From positions 144,493 to 208,492 of the forward strand of contig NZ_JTDV01000013.1 in assembly GCF_000943555.1 (NCBI RefSeq): a stretch of DNA of 64,000 nt, written 5' to 3'. Source of the stretch: Neotamlana nanhaiensis (GTDB taxonomy: Bacteria; Bacteroidota; Bacteroidia; Flavobacteriales; Flavobacteriaceae). Shown piece by piece: positions 45,232 to 52,602 of the stretch (position 1 is its first letter; each line of letters opens with the position of its first letter). Both the position numbers and the translations under genes were made by a program. Below the pieces are notes generated by a model. The model did no database searches. It was not told where the DNA came from and saw only the letters and a list, made by a program, of their open reading frames with translations.

Positions 45232-45256
45232 AGAATTAAAGCTGTCATTTAGTGAA

Positions 45257-45461
45257 CACACCCCTGATTCCCCTCTTTTTAGAGGGGACACTCGCACTTT
45301 TAATTTATGACTTAATGATAAGTTCTTTTTTTGGGGAATTATTTGAGTAAGCTTTTGTGTTATATTCTTATTATTTAAATTATTGAAAACTGTTTAAAAT
45401 CGATATAAAATAAGATGAACAGTTTCCCTCCTAAAAAGGAGGGGCTAAGGGAAGTGTAAAA
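45257..45461. repeat. Palindromic repeat cluster right of the lipoprotein gene
   Basis: Two units, 45257-45300 and 45418-45461, repeat in the same order and orientation the last two units left of the gene (44305-44348 and 44437-44479). The similarity extends beyond the palindromes (ATTTATGACTTAATGATA here, ATTTATGCCTTAGTGATA there), so a block of roughly 175-205 bases is present twice, bracketing one gene. Confidence 0.75.
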
Positions 45462-45521
45462 CTCCTATAAGCACATCCTAAATTTATTTCATATAGAGGG
45501 AATACTCAGGTTTTTCAACAT

Positions 45522-45740
45522 TTAAACCAATTCCTCACAATAAAACCCAAAGCTTTTAAATAGTTGTAAAATGGAAGACGGTGTAACGGTTTTGGTTTCA
45601 ACTCGGAAGATGTTGTCACAATCTTCCAAGTCAAAATTCCAATAGCCGTTTTTAGTAATTAAACCATTTAAAGCAGGTTTTAACTGTTTAATTTCGCCTT
45701 GCGAAGTGATGGATGTTTTAAAAACTAAAATAGAATTCAT
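45522..45740 (-). CDS. Small HMA-fold-like protein
   Basis: The ATG at 45740 gives 72 residues starting MNSILVFKTSITSQ. The pattern, an initial strand, a helix (IKQLKPALNGLI), a strand with YWNFDLEDCDNIFRVE, and a final helix and strand, resembles the ferredoxin-like fold of heavy-metal-associated domains, but the CxxC metal motif is absent. It lies 10 bases after the DinB stop and is probably co-transcribed. Longer in-frame starts exist upstream but overlap DinB. Confidence 0.65.
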   Translation of the reverse strand: MNSILVFKTSITSQGEIKQLKPALNGLITKNGYWNFDLEDCDNIFRVETKTVTPSSILQLFKSFGFYCEELV

Positions 45741-45750
45741 ACTATAAATT

Positions 45751-46242
45751 TTAGCGTTCATAAAAGAAAGGTGGTTCAATATTTAAAGCACGTAAATACA
45801 CGTAGGCTTGTCCGCGATGATGAATTTCATTATCAATAAAATAAAAAATAGATGACCACACGGTGCCTTCATATTGCCCGAAACTTTTAATGGTTTCATG
45901 AAATTGTTCTAGTTTTATTTGTGCCCAATAGGTGTTAATATCCTCGGTGGCTTTATCCCACAATTCTAAAATTTTGGTTTTTTTATTGCCGTGTTCTACG
46001 TTTTCTAGGAGTTGCGCAGTTTCTGCCGTGGCAATTTCTTTTATGCCTGGTCCTGCAATACCTAAAAGTTCCATAACCATTTCGGCAAAGGTGCGCATGC
46101 CACCAATGGAATAATTAAAAAAATCATCTTCTGGAAAAGCTTCAATAACACGGCGTGTTAAACCACGGTGTCCTTGCCAATGGTTTAGTAATTCTTGGGG
46201 TGTAATAACAGTTGATAAATGAGTGTTTACGGTCGTTTCCAT
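45751..46242 (-). CDS. DinB-family protein
   Basis: The 163-residue protein has the four-helix DinB/YfiT-like fold, with metal-ligand type histidines in LNHWQGHRGL (near 14-23) and the C-terminal NEIHHRGQAYVYLRAL (about 136-151). Family members are metal-dependent and some act as thiol transferases; the role here is unknown. It is transcribed divergently from a WYL-domain regulator, with shared TGACA-N6-TGTCA sites between them, so it is likely that regulator's target. Confidence 0.85.
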   Translation of the reverse strand: METTVNTHLSTVITPQELLNHWQGHRGLTRRVIEAFPEDDFFNYSIGGMRTFAEMVMELLGIAGPGIKEIATAETAQLLENVEHGNKKTKILELWDKATEDINTYWAQIKLEQFHETIKSFGQYEGTVWSSIFYFIDNEIHHRGQAYVYLRALNIEPPFFYER

Positions 46243-46276
46243 GATTGTAAATTTTAATGTTTTTATTATTTGAATT

Positions 46277-46316
46277 CAAAATTAAATTGGGTTGGTGACA
46301 GCTTTATGTCAGTAGT
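46277..46316 (-). promoter_or_regulatory. dinB-side promoter and operator
   Basis: On the minus strand a -7 box TAATTTTG lies at 46277-46284. The operator-like palindrome TGACA-N6-TGTCA at 46296-46311, with the extension GTAGT on one side, covers its -33 region, which has no TTTG of its own. The arrangement fits activation or repression by the divergent WYL regulator. Confidence 0.6.
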
Positions 46317-46340
46317 GAAAAATAAATTTTCAAAAACATT

Positions 46341-46380
46341 ACTGCTGACAAACACTTGTCATACGCCACATATATTTTTG
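46341..46380 (+). promoter_or_regulatory. Regulator-side promoter and operator
   Basis: A second TGACA-N6-TGTCA (46346-46361) with the same extension in inverted orientation (ACTGC before it, at 46341) lies 12 bases before a plus-strand -7 box TATTTTTG (46373-46380). The two operator copies face each other across the divergent gap, suggesting autoregulation. Confidence 0.6.
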
Positions 46381-46472
46381 CTTGTTACAACTAATGAAAT
46401 ACTATGTTGAAGGATAAATTACATACAAACTTCAACCTGAAAACCTATCTTTGGAATATATGTTACAGCATT

Positions 46473-47438
46473 ATGAGTTTTGATACCGTTAAGCGTTTTG
46501 ATCGCATCGTAGCCATACTTATTCAACTACAATCCAAACGTATTGTAAAAGCGCAAGAATTGGCCGATAGATTTCAGGTGAGTTTACGAACTATTTACCG
46601 CGATATCCGTACCCTTGAAGCTTCGGGTGTGCCTATAATAAGTGAAGCAGGTGTTGGTTATTCAATTATGGAGGGATACCGATTGCCGCCAGTAATGTTT
46701 ACGCGCGAAGAAGCTGGTAGCTTTGTTGCCGCCGAAAAGTTGATGCAAAAGTTTGTAGATAAATCTTTGGGGAATTATTACGAATCGGCTATGTTGAAAC
46801 TAAAATCGGTGTTACGCGGACGTGAAAAAGATTGGATTTCGGCATTAGAGTCTCAAATTCTGGTTGATCCGTCTCATAAATTATTTAATGATGATTTGCC
46901 CAATGCCCTCGAAGTGTTGTTTGAAAGTATTGCGGAAAAGCGTCAAGTACATTTAAAATATCAGGCGCTTAACAACGAAACACCAACAGAGCGTTTTGTA
47001 GAACCTGTTGGTATTTATCACGAATCGGGATTTTGGTATGTGTTGGGCTTTTGTCATCTTAGGAAGGATTATCGCCAATTTCGAACCGATAGAATGCAAG
47101 CCATAAAGCCGTCACCACAGTCTTTTACCAGAACGCATATTACCTTAGATGATTATCGCAATCAATCGAACAATGTCGAAAAGACCAAGGTCGTCATTCA
47201 GGTAGATAAATCGGTAGTACGATTTATAGATAATAGTAAATGGCAATACGGTTTTGTGTCAGAAAAGATAAAAGCTAATTATGTTGAAATGACTTTTTTA
47301 ACACCGTATGTTGAACACGGTTTTTCACGATGGTTTATCGTGTTTTCAGATTATGCTAAAATTATAGAACCTGAAAATTTAAAGCATAAAATGAAAGACA
47401 TTTTAGAAAACGCCATATCTAGGTTATCGCAATCATAG
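46473..47438 (+). CDS. YafY-type WYL-domain transcriptional regulator
   Basis: Start was set at 46473 (MSFDTVKRFDRIV), giving 321 residues; an in-frame ATG at 46404 would add 23 residues with no family look. It has an N-terminal DeoR-type winged helix (residues about 8-60, VKAQELADRFQVSLRTIYRDIRTL cited in part), a middle WYL domain (about 135-205, with VGIYHESGFWYVLGF) and a C-terminal WCX-like part. WYL proteins bind small ligands or nucleic acid and control nearby genes. The divergent dinB gene is its probable target. Confidence 0.88.
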   Translation: MSFDTVKRFDRIVAILIQLQSKRIVKAQELADRFQVSLRTIYRDIRTLEASGVPIISEAGVGYSIMEGYRLPPVMFTREEAGSFVAAEKLMQKFVDKSLGNYYESAMLKLKSVLRGREKDWISALESQILVDPSHKLFNDDLPNALEVLFESIAEKRQVHLKYQALNNETPTERFVEPVGIYHESGFWYVLGFCHLRKDYRQFRTDRMQAIKPSPQSFTRTHITLDDYRNQSNNVEKTKVVIQVDKSVVRFIDNSKWQYGFVSEKIKANYVEMTFLTPYVEHGFSRWFIVFSDYAKIIEPENLKHKMKDILENAISRLSQS

Positions 47439-47627
47439 CGTTTACTTACAGCCAATTATGCTTCGTTTTTTAACCCCGAACAAACGCCTTAAAACCTTCA
47501 ATATTGCAACTTTAGTACTCTTTAACATAACCTGTTAAGTCTGGGTTAAACCATCTTGTTTTTTTGGTTTGAAGTTATTCCCTTGCTAATTTAGACGAAG
47601 AAATAATAACTTAAAATCACAAATGAA

Positions 47628-48191
47628 ATGGAAAATTTAGAAAAAAAGACCGTTGCAATTTTAGCAACTAATGGATTTGAAGAAAGTGAATTAAAAGAAC
47701 CTAAAAAAGCACTTGAAGAAGCAGGAGCCGATGTACATATTGTATCCTTAGAAGCGGGTGAAATTAAAGGTTGGAAAGATGGGAATTGGAGTAAAGATTC
47801 TTATAAAGTCGATAAAACGTTAAATGAAGTATCACAGAGCAATTACAATGCTTTAGTATTACCAGGAGGTGTTATTAACCCCGATACTTTAAGACGAAAT
47901 GACAAGGCGGTACGTTTTGTAAAGTCGTTTTTTGAAAACAAAAAGCCAGTTGCAGCTATTTGCCATGCGCCTTGGTTATTGGCAGAAGCCAATGTTTTAA
48001 AAGGCAGAAAAGTAACCTCGTTCAATTCGATAAAAACCGATATTGAAAATGCAGGAGCGCATTGGGTAGACCAAGAAGTTGTTGTAGACGAAGGTTTAGT
48101 TACCAGTCGTTCACCAAAAGATTTACCAGTTTTTAATGCAAAGTTAGTTGAGGAGGTTTACGAAGGTAAGCACGAAATGCAAACCGCATAA
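47628..48191 (+). CDS. DJ-1/PfpI-family protein
   Basis: The 187-residue protein has the DJ-1/PfpI flavodoxin-like fold with the nucleophile elbow AAICHAPW (Cys112, His113) and an acidic residue in GFEESELKEP near residue 16. This close matches the PfpI/YhbO deglycase-like branch. It is preceded by a 189-base gap without a clear promoter and followed by an inverted-repeat element that can act as terminator. Function likely stress-related, by family. Confidence 0.9.
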   Translation: MENLEKKTVAILATNGFEESELKEPKKALEEAGADVHIVSLEAGEIKGWKDGNWSKDSYKVDKTLNEVSQSNYNALVLPGGVINPDTLRRNDKAVRFVKSFFENKKPVAAICHAPWLLAEANVLKGRKVTSFNSIKTDIENAGAHWVDQEVVVDEGLVTSRSPKDLPVFNAKLVEEVYEGKHEMQTA

Positions 48192-48210
48192 GGTCTTTAA
48201 AATTAATATT

Positions 48211-48344
48211 AAGAGGCTGTCTAAAATAATGAAAGAGATGTCGTTCTGTTCCGAAGTTCGGAGTTGAGAATCTCGAAACACATAAAACGAGTACTTGAAT
48301 ACTATTTAAGTAGACCACAAAGAGGCATTTTTAGACAGCCTCTT
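48211..48344. repeat. 134-bp element with 16-bp perfect terminal inverted repeats
   Basis: AAGAGGCTGTCTAAAA at 48211-48226 is matched by its exact complement at 48329-48344. The interior holds no gene but a palindromic stretch (GTTCCGAAGTTCGGA). The right end runs into a T tract, so it can terminate the DJ-1-type gene. The size, terminal repeats and intergenic place resemble a MITE; no target-site duplication is evident. Confidence 0.65.
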
Positions 48345-48355
48345 TTTTTTGCTTT

Positions 48356-49210
48356 TTACTGAAGATTTAAAAGTTCGTCTTCTAATAAAATCAATATTTT
48401 TTTATCCTTTTCTGATAGTGTTTTTGATACTTCCGTTGGATTAAAATGAAGTTTAAACGAGTAAATAGCATTTTCTATATTGCTAATATTATAACCAATA
48501 AACTTTAAAGCTTTTTTCGGGTTGAAAGTACTATCAACAACCACGGCATCTAATTTCGATTCGTCGTACCAAATGCCATAACCGCTTTCGGCGAGGGTTT
48601 TCCAAGGAAATAAAGCACTTGGATCAACTTTTCGTCCCGGAGCAATATCGGCATGTCCAATAATGTTTTGTTTTGGGATGTTGTATTTTTCGGTTAAATG
48701 GTCTAACAGCCAAGTTAAATTATTTATTTGAGCATACGAGAAAGGTTCTTCGCCATCGTTATCAAGTTCAATGCCAATAGAAACACTGTTTAAATCGGTA
48801 ACATTGCCCCAACTAGAATTACCAGCGTGCCATCCGCGAAGTAAATCGTTTAGCATTTGTGTGATGGTGCCATCGTCGCAAATCACATAATGCGAACTAA
48901 CCTGCGTTCGCTTCAAAGCAAAGGTGCGGTAGGTTTGCTCGCAACTTTCTTGATCGGTGTGGTGAATGATAATAAAATTAGGTTTACGCAAACTAAAATT
49001 TTGCGATTCTATAACATTTATAGCTTGATTGTTTACAGAATCTGGCTGAATATATCTCAAACGCTTTCCTAAATTTTTGGCTTGCTTTTTATATGCTTTT
49101 TTTGATTCTTGGTATATGTTGTTGGAGCAGCTGAAAGCTAAAAAGAACAAAATAAAAAGAAATATAGATGGTAGATGCTTGATTTTTAAATTTTTATAAG
49201 TGTAGTGCAT
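48356..49210 (-). CDS. N-acetylmuramoyl-L-alanine amidase lipoprotein (AmpD-like)
   Basis: Start at 49210 gives 284 residues. An upstream in-frame ATG at 49231 lies inside the probable -7 box TATTTTTG (49229-49236) and was not used. A lipoprotein signal (lipobox LAFSC) precedes an Amidase_2 domain with zinc ligands in FIIIHHTDQ (about 85), GHADIAPGRKVDPS (about 187-200) and the HAGNSSWG motif. It would cut the bond between MurNAc and L-alanine in peptidoglycan or released fragments on the periplasmic face of a membrane. Confidence 0.88.
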   Translation of the reverse strand: MHYTYKNLKIKHLPSIFLFILFFLAFSCSNNIYQESKKAYKKQAKNLGKRLRYIQPDSVNNQAINVIESQNFSLRKPNFIIIHHTDQESCEQTYRTFALKRTQVSSHYVICDDGTITQMLNDLLRGWHAGNSSWGNVTDLNSVSIGIELDNDGEEPFSYAQINNLTWLLDHLTEKYNIPKQNIIGHADIAPGRKVDPSALFPWKTLAESGYGIWYDESKLDAVVVDSTFNPKKALKFIGYNISNIENAIYSFKLHFNPTEVSKTLSEKDKKILILLEDELLNLQ

Positions 49211-49309
49211 AAATGATGGTTTAGTAAACAAAAATAAGGTTTTCTGTTTCTTGAATCGAGAAATAACAATAGATTTGAGGTAGAACTACTAAAATAGAGA
49301 ATAGACTAT

Positions 49310-51274
49310 ATGAACAGAGCTTATTACAAAAACTCAATTTCGGAATTTTTAAAAGAAGATTCTAGTTTTATTTTAGGACAGTTAAGTCTTAATCATACAA
49401 ATCGTTCTCTTGAAGATTTACAAAAAAATGCATGGGTAAAACAAATAGAAATATTAAAGCGAGAATTAATAGGTTTTAAGGGATCTATTTATTTTGAATT
49501 TCAAATTCCCAGAATGGGAAAGCGTGTAGATAATATAGTAATTATTAAAGATTGTGTTTTTGTAATTGAGTTTAAAGTTGGAGATGACTCTTTTGGTAAA
49601 CATGCAGAATTACAAGTGATTGATTATTGTTTAGATTTAAAGAATTTTCATGAAGGTAGTCATTTTGCAAAATTAATTCCTGTGTTGGTTGCAACTAATG
49701 CTTATAATTTAGCTTTTAATTTCAATGAAATTTTTAATTATAGCCATGTTGTAAAATGTAATCAAATTGGGATTAAAAAAGTTTTTAATGAAATTACCCT
49801 ATGTTCAAATGAATTTTTAAATGTTTTACAATGGGAAAATTCAATTTATAAACCTACACCAACTATTGTTGAAGCTGCACAGGCGCTTTATAAAGGGCAT
49901 AATGTTGAGGAAATTTCTAGGCATGATTCTGGTAAAATTAATCTAAATAAAACATCAAATTACATTAATAAAGTTATAGAGAGCTCTAAGATTAATAATA
50001 AAAAATCTATTTGTTTTATTACTGGTGTTCCTGGGGCTGGTAAAACTTTAGCTGGTCTTAGTATTGCAAATGATAGAATGCAAAAAAACGAAGACGAGAA
50101 CGCAGTTTTTCTTTCGGGAAATGGTCCTTTGGTAGATGTTTTGCGTGAAGCTTTAGCTAGAGATTTTGTGCTAACATCGAAAGAAAAAGGGAATAGAGTT
50201 ACTAAAGAAGAAGCAAAAAGAAGGACAAGTGCTTTTATTCAAAATATTCATCATTTTAGAGACGAGTATTTGAAACATAATGTTGAACCAACAGAAAAGG
50301 TCGTGGTTTTTGATGAGGCTCAAAGAGCTTGGAATAAAGATCAAGTGCGTTCTTTTATGAAGCGTAAAAGAGGTATTGAAAATTTCAAAATGTCCGAACC
50401 TGAATTTTTAATTGATGTAATGGATCGTCATAAAGATTGGTGTACACTTGTGTGTTTAATTGGTGGAGGCCAAGAGATAAATACAGGTGAAGCCGGTTTA
50501 GAAGAATGGATAAATGCTTTCGAAAATAATTATGGCGACTGGGAAATTCATTTTTCCAATTCAATTATTCGCAGTGCGAACTATATTAAAGAAGGAAAAC
50601 AAAGAGATTGGTTATTGGAAAATGGTATTTCTGAAACCGATTTACACTTATCGGTTTCAGTTCGTTCATTTAGATCAGAAAAAGTATCGGCTTTTGTCCA
50701 TGAGTTATTAGATTTAAATGTCATTGAAGCAAAAAAGTTGTTTTCAGAAATTAAAGATTCATTTCCAATTTATTTAACTAGAGATATTGAAGCTGCCAAA
50801 AGTTGGTTAAGGAAAGAGAGTAAAGGAACAGAGCGTTTTGGTTTAGTAGCTTCTTCGGGAGCTAGAAGGTTAAAGGCTTATGGAGTTAATGTGAAAAATG
50901 AAATTTCTGCACCCAATTGGTTTTTAAATCCTAGTGAAGATATTCGTTCCTCTTATTTTCTTGAAGACGTAGCTACAGAATTTGATATTCAGGGTTTGGA
51001 AATAGATAGAACCTGTTTAGTTTGGGGAGCAAATTTTTATTTGAAAAATAATAATTGGAATTACCAGAATTTTAAAGGAACTAAGTGGCAGAATATAAAT
51101 AAGCAAGTAGATAAAGAATATCTTAAAAATACGTATCGTGTTTTGTTAACTAGAGCTAGGCAAGGTATAGTTATCTGCTTGCCAAAAGGATCTGATATAG
51201 ATTATACAAGGCCTCATAAGTTTTACGATGAAACTTACAGCTATTTAAAAGAAGTTGGAATTGATAAATTATAA
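49310..51274 (+). CDS. DUF2075-type helicase/ATPase with N-terminal nuclease-like domain
   Basis: The 654-residue protein begins with a PD-(D/E)xK-like region (residues about 45-130: Asp74 in KRVDNIVI and Glu87-x-Lys89 in VIEFKVG), then a P-loop domain with Walker A GVPGAGKT (239-246), Walker B VVVFDEAQRAW (Asp335-Glu336) and C-terminal superfamily-1-helicase-like motifs (YRVLLTRARQGIVICLP, about 610-626). This is the DUF2075 plan, found in several restriction and anti-phage loci. It has a promoter (-7 box TAGATTTG at 49270-49277) and no operon partner. It overlaps the convergent Nudix gene by six bases. Confidence 0.82.
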   Translation: MNRAYYKNSISEFLKEDSSFILGQLSLNHTNRSLEDLQKNAWVKQIEILKRELIGFKGSIYFEFQIPRMGKRVDNIVIIKDCVFVIEFKVGDDSFGKHAELQVIDYCLDLKNFHEGSHFAKLIPVLVATNAYNLAFNFNEIFNYSHVVKCNQIGIKKVFNEITLCSNEFLNVLQWENSIYKPTPTIVEAAQALYKGHNVEEISRHDSGKINLNKTSNYINKVIESSKINNKKSICFITGVPGAGKTLAGLSIANDRMQKNEDENAVFLSGNGPLVDVLREALARDFVLTSKEKGNRVTKEEAKRRTSAFIQNIHHFRDEYLKHNVEPTEKVVVFDEAQRAWNKDQVRSFMKRKRGIENFKMSEPEFLIDVMDRHKDWCTLVCLIGGGQEINTGEAGLEEWINAFENNYGDWEIHFSNSIIRSANYIKEGKQRDWLLENGISETDLHLSVSVRSFRSEKVSAFVHELLDLNVIEAKKLFSEIKDSFPIYLTRDIEAAKSWLRKESKGTERFGLVASSGARRLKAYGVNVKNEISAPNWFLNPSEDIRSSYFLEDVATEFDIQGLEIDRTCLVWGANFYLKNNNWNYQNFKGTKWQNINKQVDKEYLKNTYRVLLTRARQGIVICLPKGSDIDYTRPHKFYDETYSYLKEVGIDKL

Positions 51275-51655
51275 CAACAAAAATTCATTTAAAATTGGGA
51301 TATCAGCTTCTGCCCAATCCAAATCTAGTAATTCTTCTTTTTTTGCTAAAATAAAGTTAGCATGTTCTCTTAAAATTAAATCTCCTTTTATGTAATTAGC
51401 AACAAAAGGAATTAATTTGATTTTAAAATCAGGATATTCATGTGTTACAGGTGTTAATCGTTGCGTAACTTGGATATTAATATTGAGTTCTTCTTTAATT
51501 TCTCGTTTAATACATTCAATTTCAGATTCGTTGGATTCTATTTTTCCGCCTGCAAATTCCCATTTTAAAGGAAGCTTCATTGTTTCACTTCTTTGAAAAG
51601 CAAAAATTTTTTCATCTTTTATAATGATAGCACAAGTAACAAGAATAGTTTTCAT
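51269..51655 (-). CDS. Nudix hydrolase (MutT-like)
   Basis: The 128-residue protein has a complete Nudix box (GGKIESNESEIECIKREIKEEL region, residues about 35-56: G-x5-E-x7-REIKEE), which binds metal and hydrolyses nucleoside diphosphate-linked substrates. The length and WEFAGGK lead-in fit the MutT/8-oxo-dGTPase type. It follows the polA-DUF4421 genes on the same strand by 14 bases, so it may share their transcript, which links it with nucleotide-pool cleaning rather than the convergent helicase. Confidence 0.9.
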   Translation of the reverse strand: MKTILVTCAIIIKDEKIFAFQRSETMKLPLKWEFAGGKIESNESEIECIKREIKEELNINIQVTQRLTPVTHEYPDFKIKLIPFVANYIKGDLILREHANFILAKKEELLDLDWAEADIPILNEFLLL

Positions 51656-51669
51656 TATGAAAAATGTAT

Positions 51670-52587
51670 TTAGATTCCCAACTTCCGCTCAATACCTTCA
51701 ACAGTTCTTTCAAGAAATTTAGGTGCATCAAAGCGATAGGCAAAATAGAGTTGCCCGTGGTTGCGGTCGTTTATGGTTCGTCTAACCGATTTGTAATTAA
51801 TATTGTTGCTTTCAAAATTAAAAATGGCACCTACAGCAACCCGTTCTGTGGTGATACCAAATTGTAATCTGAAGTTAAATCCGCGCGTAAAAAATGTGTT
51901 TTTAGCTTTAGAGTTACTCGAAAATCTAACACCTGCTTTTGGAGTTACCGATGGAGCAATAAACCAATTATTGTCGATGCACCAGGTGTAATGATAGGTT
52001 GGTAAAATGCTAAAATCGTAGTTGTGTTGCTTGTATTTCTCGTTATCTACAAGGTCAAAAATTCTGTTATAACTTATTGTAAAACTCGGTACAAAGCTAC
52101 CAGCACTTGTGCGTTGCCATTCGTTTTTCTGAATTAAGTGTTTTAAAGAAAACTTGTCGTTAAAATTATAAGATGTCGATAAGGTGTAGCGCGTCGATTT
52201 TAAATCGGGAAAATCAGTTTGGACATTTTGTAGATAATCATTTTGAGCATAAAAGCCCTTTATTCGGCTGAAATTAGCACCTAAAATCCATTGTTTTAAA
52301 AATACATTAACTCTGGCCTCTAAAAATTTCGATTTTCGATTACTTGTGTGTGGTGAAAAGCCAAAACCTAACCCTAAAAACTTGTAATTAGCCGATAGTT
52401 TTGTGCGTAGGTTGTTTGCGGCTTCAATGGAATAACGTTGATTGTTGTCGTCATCAATGACAGAAAGCAGTTCACTTTGAGTATTTATTGAAACATTTGT
52501 AATCAGGTATTCGCTCAAGTTAACGATGTCTTGAGCAGATACCTTATAAATTAAAAAGAAACAGGCGATGAAGCAAAAACGTTTCAT
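51670..52587 (-). CDS. Exported DUF4421-like protein
   Basis: The 305-residue protein has a signal peptide (ends KVSAQ) and many alternating strands with aromatic ends (YKFLGLGFGFSP, WILGANFSRIKGF, TISYNRIFDL, LYFAYRFDAP), as in barrel proteins. The pattern SIEAANNLRTKLSANYKFLGLGF matches my memory of the DUF4421 family (cited in part). Function unknown. It lies 15 bases downstream of polA and ahead of the Nudix gene. Confidence 0.7.
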   Translation of the reverse strand: MKRFCFIACFFLIYKVSAQDIVNLSEYLITNVSINTQSELLSVIDDDNNQRYSIEAANNLRTKLSANYKFLGLGFGFSPHTSNRKSKFLEARVNVFLKQWILGANFSRIKGFYAQNDYLQNVQTDFPDLKSTRYTLSTSYNFNDKFSLKHLIQKNEWQRTSAGSFVPSFTISYNRIFDLVDNEKYKQHNYDFSILPTYHYTWCIDNNWFIAPSVTPKAGVRFSSNSKAKNTFFTRGFNFRLQFGITTERVAVGAIFNFESNNINYKSVRRTINDRNHGQLYFAYRFDAPKFLERTVEGIERKLGI

Positions 52588-52602
52588 TTAATGATGTAAA
52601 AA

